Below, piece after piece: positions 1 through 3,614 of a stretch of DNA of 8,945 nucleotides. Each line of letters begins with the position of its first letter. The first letter of the stretch is position 1. The stretch is from Lachnospiraceae bacterium (GTDB lineage Bacteria; Bacillota; Clostridia; Lachnospirales; Lachnospiraceae), in the NCBI GenBank assembly GCA_024691145.1, contig JAILNW010000371.1, positions 1 through 8,945 of the forward strand, in the 5' to 3' direction. The notes beneath the pieces are model-generated. The model ran no database searches, was not told the origin of the DNA, and saw only the letters and a program-made list of their open reading frames with translations. A program made the position numbers and the translations under genes.

Positions 1-39
1 GGGTGTGTCAATACCCTTACTCGGGTCCACTCCATTTCT
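1..39 (-). repeat. Left copy of 39-base direct repeat (cut by window edge)
   Basis: This copy matches 861-899 at 34 of 39 positions in the same orientation, with an identical 19-base core (CAATACCCTTACTCGGGTC on the plus strand, 9-27). The window edge cuts it, so its full length is unknown. On the minus strand the core contains a short hairpin, ACCC-GAGTAA-GGGT. The family is not recognised. Confidence 0.75.
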
Positions 40-126
40 ACGCTCCCCTTTCAGAACCCGCATGAGTACTGGGCTGTAGAGGTCATTTTTGCATATGTTT
101 TGGAGTATAAACACTTTTGGGCTCAT
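1..126 (-). CDS. Possible small protein, 3' end beyond window edge; function unknown
   Basis: An open frame of 42 codons starts at an ATG (124-126) and leaves the window without a stop. Its beginning reads MSPKVFILQNICKND and its visible end VDPSKGIDTP. A TAAGG ribosome binding site lies 5 bases before the ATG, and a good promoter (177-205) lies about 45 bases upstream, so the region is probably transcribed. I do not recognise the protein. The last 13 codons fall in the 39-base element that recurs at 861-899, where the same frame is open but has no start codon. A rival start in another frame (ATG at 33-35, after an AGGGGAG site) would read MEWTRVRVLTHP. Coding status is therefore uncertain; the stretch could instead be a structured RNA or repeat. 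Bases 20-100 are visibly richer in G+C than their surroundings, which hints at a separate origin. Confidence 0.33.
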   Translation of the reverse strand, partial: MSPKVFILQNICKNDLYSPVLMRVLKGERRNGVDPSKGIDTP

Positions 127-176
127 TTTTTCCTTACTTAATACTTTTGTAACATTTTTCTCTGTTTAACGTATTC

Positions 177-205
177 AGTATAACAGATAATCTTTTATAC
201 TTCAA
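177..205 (-). promoter_or_regulatory. Sigma-A-type promoter for the left-edge reading frame
   Basis: On the minus strand TTGAAG (200-205) is followed by a 17-base spacer and TATACT (177-182). This is close to the TTGACA-17-TATAAT consensus and should start RNA near base 170, about 44 bases before the ATG at 126. It lies just after the tiny frame at 213-242, so the left-edge unit can be transcribed independently of the 69-residue gene. Judged by eye only. Confidence 0.6.
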
Positions 206-212
206 GTACTTT

Positions 213-242
213 TTACAATTTTATACAGTCTGTTTTCTTCAT
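213..242 (-). CDS. Nine-codon mini-ORF with good ribosome binding site (leader or remnant)
   Basis: Right after the 69-residue gene, a strong site (AAGGAG, 9-10 bases before an ATG at 240-242) introduces the frame MKKTDCIKL followed by TAA. A site this good in front of such a short frame suggests either a leader peptide or a gene cut short by mutation or recombination. The promoter of the next unit begins 8 bases beyond its stop. Nothing proves that a peptide is made. Confidence 0.22.
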   Translation of the reverse strand: MKKTDCIKL

Positions 243-265
243 AAAACTTCACTCCTTCTTTACAT

Positions 266-475
266 TTATGCTGCTTTACTCTTATGCAGACTTGCCAGTC
301 CATCAGCTTCTTTATTTTCCCATCCTTTAGTTTTCTCTAAAAAAATAAAATTTTTATAGCTTCCTTTAACTTCTCCTGAAAAAAGTCTGTCAACCTGATT
401 ATCTATACTTTTTTCATCAGATACTTCTCCTAAAGGCTCTACTAAATATTTTCTAAGAATTTTTTTCATACTCAT
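266..475 (-). CDS. Small orphan protein, 69 aa, function unknown
   Basis: The frame begins MSMKKILRKYLVEPLGE and ends LASLHKSKAA. Its start is well supported: AAAGGAGA lies 8 bases before the ATG at 473-475. A second ATG two codons later is less well spaced. The protein is charged and slightly basic, with no signal peptide, membrane segment or cysteine; I see no known motif and assign no function. It stands alone in an AT-rich block between the two copies of the 39-base repeat, with about 460 bases of gene-free sequence upstream. A weak promoter candidate lies at 552-580. The good ribosome binding site argues that it is real; the isolation and lack of recognisable family make it an accessory or lineage-specific gene. 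The mini-ORF at 213-242 follows 23 bases after its stop. Confidence 0.55.
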   Translation of the reverse strand: MSMKKILRKYLVEPLGEVSDEKSIDNQVDRLFSGEVKGSYKNFIFLEKTKGWENKEADGLASLHKSKAA

Positions 476-825
476 ATTAATAATCTCCTTTCAATGCAAT
501 TTATTACATGACTTAGTAATTAAAATAACAATATTACTCCTTAACCCAACATTAATAAATTACCATATTTCAAAAATCAATTTACTTTAAATTCCTTTCG
601 AAAGTAAGCCTTATCGTGGCATATTTCCCCTTGAACAATTATTATTATATTATTATTTTAAAACAGCCTCATTGAGGGTATAAAAAATCTTTCCTCATTT
701 ATTGTTTCCCTACTTCTATATGTAATGTATCACAATCAAAAGACTGATGCTTCTAGGTTATTAGTTTTTTTGGATTTTAATAAGATTCTTTAAATCAATA
801 ATTATATAGGACAACAAAATAATAA
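476..825. other. Gene-free AT-rich stretch
   Basis: There is no open frame with a convincing start and ribosome binding site on either strand. The stretch is strongly AT-rich. It holds the leader and weak promoter of the 69-residue gene, an inverted repeat at 582-607 (TTACTTT and AAAGTAA around a CTTTCGAAAG palindrome), and a short CCTC-ATT-GAGG hairpin near 667-678 with no clear role. A 42-codon frame running down from the right repeat (see 861-899) ends here with no start codon of its own. Confidence 0.6.
552..580 (-). promoter_or_regulatory. Weak promoter candidate for the 69-aa gene
   Basis: TTGATT (575-580) and TATTAA (552-557) are separated by 17 bases on the minus strand, giving a leader of about 70 bases before the ATG at 475. 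Both boxes deviate from consensus, and in sequence this AT-rich such matches occur by chance. Confidence 0.3.
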
Positions 826-853
826 CAGCAAGATAACATCTGTATCTTTGCTG
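826..853 (-). terminator. Stem-loop terminator after the prepilin peptidase gene
   Basis: On the minus strand CAGCAA-(A)-GATA pairs with TATC-TTGCTG around a 7-base loop, a 10-base-pair stem with one bulged A. It is followed by a T-rich run (TTATTATTTTGTT). It lies 85 bases past the prepilin peptidase stop and directly follows the right copy of the 39-base repeat. In plus-strand orientation the stem is followed by TTTCTTT, so it could work both ways. Confidence 0.65.
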
Positions 854-860
854 TTTCTTT

Positions 861-899
861 GGATGTGCCAATACCCTTACTCGGGTCTTCTACATTTCT
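861..899 (-). repeat. Right copy of 39-base direct repeat, joined to the terminator
   Basis: This copy matches 1-39 at 34 of 39 positions, in the same orientation, offset by exactly 860 bases. On the minus strand it is followed after 7 bases by the terminator stem, so repeat plus hairpin may form one element of about 75 bases. In the frame that gives VDPSKGIDT in the left copy, this one reads EDPSKGIGTS, without a start codon. In the other open frame the ATG is followed at once by TAG. It therefore looks non-coding or decayed. Confidence 0.75.
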
Positions 900-938
900 T
901 ATTTTTCCTATATAAATGAAATATACAAAATTATTAAC

Positions 939-1349
939 TCACACTGCCAGACATATTGCCACAAATACAAATGGTGCCAATGCGCACTTTCCATCATACT
1001 TCTCTTTTCTTATAAATCCAATTATATACCTTGCAGCCTGGTATACACACACCAGAAGCATTGCAATTGTAACAATAATAATTAAAGACATTGAATCATA
1101 ATAAAGACTTAACATTCCAAACATCTTAACATCTCCCATGCCAAGACCATCTTTTACACAGAACTTTATAACAAGAGATACACCAAACACTAATAACATG
1201 TGGATAAGTAGTGACGCAAGGTCACTCTTATCCACAATATTAACAACTAATCCATATATAAGACCTATAAGTATCAGCCTGTTATCAATAATCCTCTTTC
1301 TACAATCCACATAGGCAATAAATGCCATAATTATAATACAGCCTATCAA
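939..1349 (-). CDS. Prepilin peptidase, A24 family, TadV/CpaA type
   Basis: This is an integral membrane aspartic protease that cleaves the leader of type IV or Flp prepilins at the inner face of the membrane. Both catalytic aspartates are visible: D15 in the motif DCRKRIIDN near the N-terminus, and D73 in the family's GxGD motif (GLGMGD, 68-73). About five hydrophobic segments span residues 1-14, 24-38, 45-62, 86-106 and 122-136. The N-terminal methylase domain of PilD-type enzymes is absent, which fits the short Flp/TadV branch; 136 residues is at the small end. The start is TTG (1347-1349), with AAGGGG 8 bases upstream inside the end of the yfbR-like gene and an in-frame stop immediately before it. 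The next ATG, at codon 8, would remove half of the first membrane segment. The gene starts 4 bases after the upstream stop, so coupling is likely. No pilin or Tad genes are in the window, so the substrate is unknown. Confidence 0.85.
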   Translation of the reverse strand: MIGCIIIMAFIAYVDCRKRIIDNRLILIGLIYGLVVNIVDKSDLASLLIHMLLVFGVSLVIKFCVKDGLGMGDVKMFGMLSLYYDSMSLIIIVTIAMLLVCVYQAARYIIGFIRKEKYDGKCALAPFVFVAICLAV

Positions 1350-1353
1350 TTAT

Positions 1354-1950
1354 CTAACCCCTTTTTGGCTTATTAAGTTCATCAAGGTTCTTGCCATAAG
1401 CTGGTATAAATTCTTCCATAAATATTCTCACTTCCTCAAGGTCTATCTCATTAATAGCCGAAAGAACCGTCTTTTTGGCACTCTTAAACTCACTGTTTCC
1501 AGTATTCTCCTCCTCGATGCACTTTATGTAGGCCGCAATCTTATCCGCAGCCTTAACTAACTTCCAAAGATACTCATCATTCTCCCTCTTAAAGAATACA
1601 CTTTCATACTCTTTCTTTATATCATCAGGAAGCATATTTATTATCTTATAATCCGCAACCTTCTCGATTTCTTTAAAAGCAGCCTTCATATCATCACTAT
1701 AATATTTAATAGGAGTTGGAAGATCTCCTGTTATTATCTCAGAAGCATCATGATACATTCCTATAACTGCTGCCTTATCTGCATTAAGACTATTTCCACA
1801 TCTTACATTGCTTATAACCGCCAGCGCATGGGCAATCATGGCAACATCAAGAGAATGTTCACAAAGATTCTCCTGTCTTGTATTACGCATAAGCGCCCAG
1901 CGGTCTATATACTTAAGTCTCGACATCATAGCAAAAAAATTACTCTCCAT
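1354..1950 (-). CDS. yfbR: 5'-deoxynucleotidase, YfbR family (HD domain)
   Basis: Family members are metal-dependent phosphohydrolases that convert deoxyribonucleoside 5'-monophosphates to deoxynucleosides in the cytosol, helping to balance dNTP pools. The match to the E. coli YfbR pattern runs the whole length: FFAMMSRLKYIDRWALMRN, ENLCEHSLDVAMIAHALA, MYHDASEIITGDLPTPIKY and VKAADKIAAYIKCIEE. Metal and catalytic residues are present: H32, H67, D68 and D136, with R17, W18, E71 and D76 at the substrate site (numbered from the ATG). I chose the ATG at 1948-1950, which sits 9 bases after AAAGGA and gives 198 residues, like E. coli (199). A GTG two codons upstream (1954-1956) is possible but only 3 bases from that site. 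The gene starts about 30 bases after the regulator gene's stop and ends 4 bases before the peptidase start, so all three are probably co-transcribed. Confidence 0.93.
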   Translation of the reverse strand: MESNFFAMMSRLKYIDRWALMRNTRQENLCEHSLDVAMIAHALAVISNVRCGNSLNADKAAVIGMYHDASEIITGDLPTPIKYYSDDMKAAFKEIEKVADYKIINMLPDDIKKEYESVFFKRENDEYLWKLVKAADKIAAYIKCIEEENTGNSEFKSAKKTVLSAINEIDLEEVRIFMEEFIPAYGKNLDELNKPKRG

Positions 1951-1980
1951 ATTCACGCATCCTTTCCTTAAATATCAACA

Positions 1981-3519
1981 TTAAGCTTCTTTATCTGCAA
2001 GTACAATCCATCTGCCACCTCTCGCAGCTCCTTGTCTTTCTAACAGTTTCTTTTCCTTGAGTTTTTTAATATTAACTTCAATATTTCTGCTAGATATTCC
2101 TATGAGATTTGCCAGTTCACATGCAGACATTGCAGGATTTTCTTGTAACAATTCTAATATTTTTAATTGTGTACTATTTAATTTAACTTTTTTTATTTTC
2201 TCCGATGTTTCTCCGATGTTTTTTATCGTTTTCTCCGATGTTTCTCCGATGTTTATTGTTGTTTTCTCCGATGTTTCTCCGATGATAATTTCTTCTTTCA
2301 CCGATGATGTGTTATACAAATCAACATTCTTGCGATACAAACTAACACGAAACATATCTGGCATCTCAACAAACTCAGGCTCACCTAAACCATATTGTTT
2401 TGCTGCATTCCTTATTCTTCTTAGACCTGTTCCCCATGCTTCAACAAGTCTTATTTGACTGAAAACATTAGCTATTACTCGGTTTCTTAACCTTGAATGA
2501 CCACTCAAAGCCTCCTCAAAAGTCAGCCCATTATAAAGCCCCCCTGGAGATGTAACTTCTAACCTGTCATCATAAATTGCAACCTGAACACATGACTCAC
2601 TTGTCCAGTTTCTGTGGCAATGTGCATTTACTATCATCTCTCGAATAGCATCAACAGGTAATTCATAATCTTCTTTTCTGAAAATCCCATCAATTTTAGC
2701 ACCTAATCTAATATTTCGCAAAACAAAATTAATTGATTCTTCAATTTGTTTATAGATTGGTCCCGTATACTCTCTCTTATCCACAAAAACATTTCTGTCT
2801 ATTCCCTTAAAAACAGCACACTGTGTCTTGGAAAATGCAAAATATTCCGACGTAAGCAATACAAATGCATTTGAAGCAAAATAATCCTCACCTGTTTTTT
2901 TAAGTACCTTCCAATTAATCAAATTAATTCTCGTAATATTTGGAAGAGCCTTATCAAATGTTTTGCGATAACTATTCAAATCACTGCAAAGTTTCTTTAT
3001 TGCTTTTTCAGTTACTTTATAGCCAACACATACTAATTCGTCCCATGAAACCTTTGAACCTTCTAATTCCAGTTCTTTTATTTTATATGCGTCTGCAAGC
3101 CTTGTTGTAGCTCCAGATCTGATATATGTTCCCTTATCTTTTCCTTTTGATTTTAAATAATACGGTCTTGCAGCCCCTGGCTCAATATTTACTACAATAA
3201 CTGTTCTGCCATTAATTGTATAAGGCTCAATCTCGGGTATTATCTGTGGTTCGCATGAATCAGCTACTGCATTTGCTATTTTGTCCATAGTCAGGAATAA
3301 ATCCTCTGGACTTATTCCTACAACTTCCCTTGACTTATCAGAAATACCAACAATAAGCTTTCCACCTTGTGTATTAGCAAAGGCCACTATTGTTTTTATA
3401 TATTTTTCTGATATTTCAGGAAGTATCTCCTTATACTCAACATTTTTTGATTCTCCATTTATTAAATCTTCTATATTCATAAATTTCAGCAAAATCCCTG
3501 AACTACAATTTCTAAACAA
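1981..3519 (-). CDS. AlbA_2/Schlafen-type, GHKL ATP-binding, wHTH putative regulator
   Basis: Residues about 22-145 form an AlbA_2 (Schlafen-like) domain (ESKNVEYKE, FANTQGGKLIVGISD). Residues about 288-375 form a GHKL-type ATPase domain, with the N box REMIVNAHCHRN, then EVTSPGGL and WGTGLRRI. Residues 412-443 are a linker of three 11-residue IGETSEKT repeats. Residues about 448-508 are a winged helix (LNSTQLKILELL, CELANLIGISSRNIEVNIKKL). The family is usually annotated as ATP-binding transcriptional regulator; target and ligand are unknown, and this is not a demonstrated repressor. The start is ambiguous. TTG at 3517-3519 has AAAGGAGG upstream, but separated by a perfect hairpin. ATG at 3478-3480 (codon 14, MNIEDLINGES) fits the usual family N-terminus but has no nearby ribosome binding site. 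The gene lies 95 bases after uvrA, with its own candidate promoter and dyad. Confidence 0.88.
   Translation of the reverse strand: MFRNCSSGILLKFMNIEDLINGESKNVEYKEILPEISEKYIKTIVAFANTQGGKLIVGISDKSREVVGISPEDLFLTMDKIANAVADSCEPQIIPEIEPYTINGRTVIVVNIEPGAARPYYLKSKGKDKGTYIRSGATTRLADAYKIKELELEGSKVSWDELVCVGYKVTEKAIKKLCSDLNSYRKTFDKALPNITRINLINWKVLKKTGEDYFASNAFVLLTSEYFAFSKTQCAVFKGIDRNVFVDKREYTGPIYKQIEESINFVLRNIRLGAKIDGIFRKEDYELPVDAIREMIVNAHCHRNWTSESCVQVAIYDDRLEVTSPGGLYNGLTFEEALSGHSRLRNRVIANVFSQIRLVEAWGTGLRRIRNAAKQYGLGEPEFVEMPDMFRVSLYRKNVDLYNTSSVKEEIIIGETSEKTTINIGETSEKTIKNIGETSEKIKKVKLNSTQLKILELLQENPAMSACELANLIGISSRNIEVNIKKLKEKKLLERQGAARGGRWIVLADKEA
2197..2306 (-). repeat. 11/33-base tandem repeat inside the regulator gene
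   Basis: Plus-strand unit TTTCTCCGATG occurs as three abutting pairs (2197-2218, 2230-2251, 2263-2284), with a period of exactly 33 bases. A one-mismatch copy (TTTCACCGATG) continues the period at 2296-2306. It encodes the three IGETSEK repeats of the linker between the ATPase and winged-helix domains. A 33-base change keeps the frame; an 11-base change does not. Confidence 0.92.
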
Positions 3520-3520
3520 C

Positions 3521-3549
3521 TAATCCAAAGGGATTACCTTACCTCCTTT
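3521..3549 (-). promoter_or_regulatory. Ribosome binding site followed by a hairpin before the TTG start
   Basis: On the minus strand AAAGGAGG (3542-3549) is followed by TAAGG, then a perfect TAATCC-CTTT-GGATTA stem-loop (3521-3536), then G and the TTG start (3517-3519). The linear spacing of about 22 bases is too long. With the hairpin looped out the gap falls to about 6 bases, which is normal. This decides in favour of TTG if the hairpin forms. Confidence 0.55.
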
Positions 3550-3556
3550 CATCTCC

Positions 3557-3590
3557 ATTCTATCACATCATATGTCGTAATATCACGACA
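3557..3590 (-). promoter_or_regulatory. Promoter and candidate operator of the regulator gene
   Basis: On the minus strand an extended -10, TGATAGAAT (3557-3565), follows a dyad TGTCGT-N6-ACGACA (3573-3590), which occupies the -35 region. There is no good -35 hexamer, as expected for an extended -10 or an activator-dependent promoter. TATGAT at 3567-3572 is a rival -10. The dyad has perfect 6-base arms and no T-run after it, so it reads as a protein-binding site rather than a terminator for uvrA. I cannot assign it to a known regulator; the neighbouring wHTH protein is a candidate. Confidence 0.45.
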
Positions 3591-3614
3591 CCACATTAAA
3601 TATTCTAAATTTTT

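Noticed and set aside
667..678. CCTC-ATT-GAGG hairpin as terminator or regulatory site
   Set aside because: A four-pair stem with a three-base loop is expected by chance in 900 bases, and no gene ends next to it.
1..900. The left block as an insertion sequence or transposon
   Set aside because: The bracketing repeats are direct rather than inverted, no transposase or integrase fragment is visible, and no target-site duplication can be defined because the left copy is cut by the edge.
798..938. Stop-codon readthrough extending the prepilin peptidase by 47 codons
   Set aside because: The frame after TGA happens to stay open through the repeat and terminator, but the peptidase is already complete, and there is no readthrough signal that I can identify. 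One frame in three would match by chance.
2197..2284. Short regularly spaced repeats as a CRISPR array
   Set aside because: The units are only 11 bases, paired, with 11-base similar gaps, and they lie in frame inside a coding region. There are no unique spacers of CRISPR length and no cas genes.
2057..2458. Plus-strand frame with repeated FSDVSPMF units
   Set aside because: The repeats come from the 33-base array of the regulator gene read on the other strand. There is no promoter or ribosome binding site of its own.
3573..3590. The dyad as transcription terminator of uvrA
   Set aside because: The stem is only six pairs with mixed bases, and no T-run follows on the minus strand. It overlaps promoter elements, so an operator role fits better.
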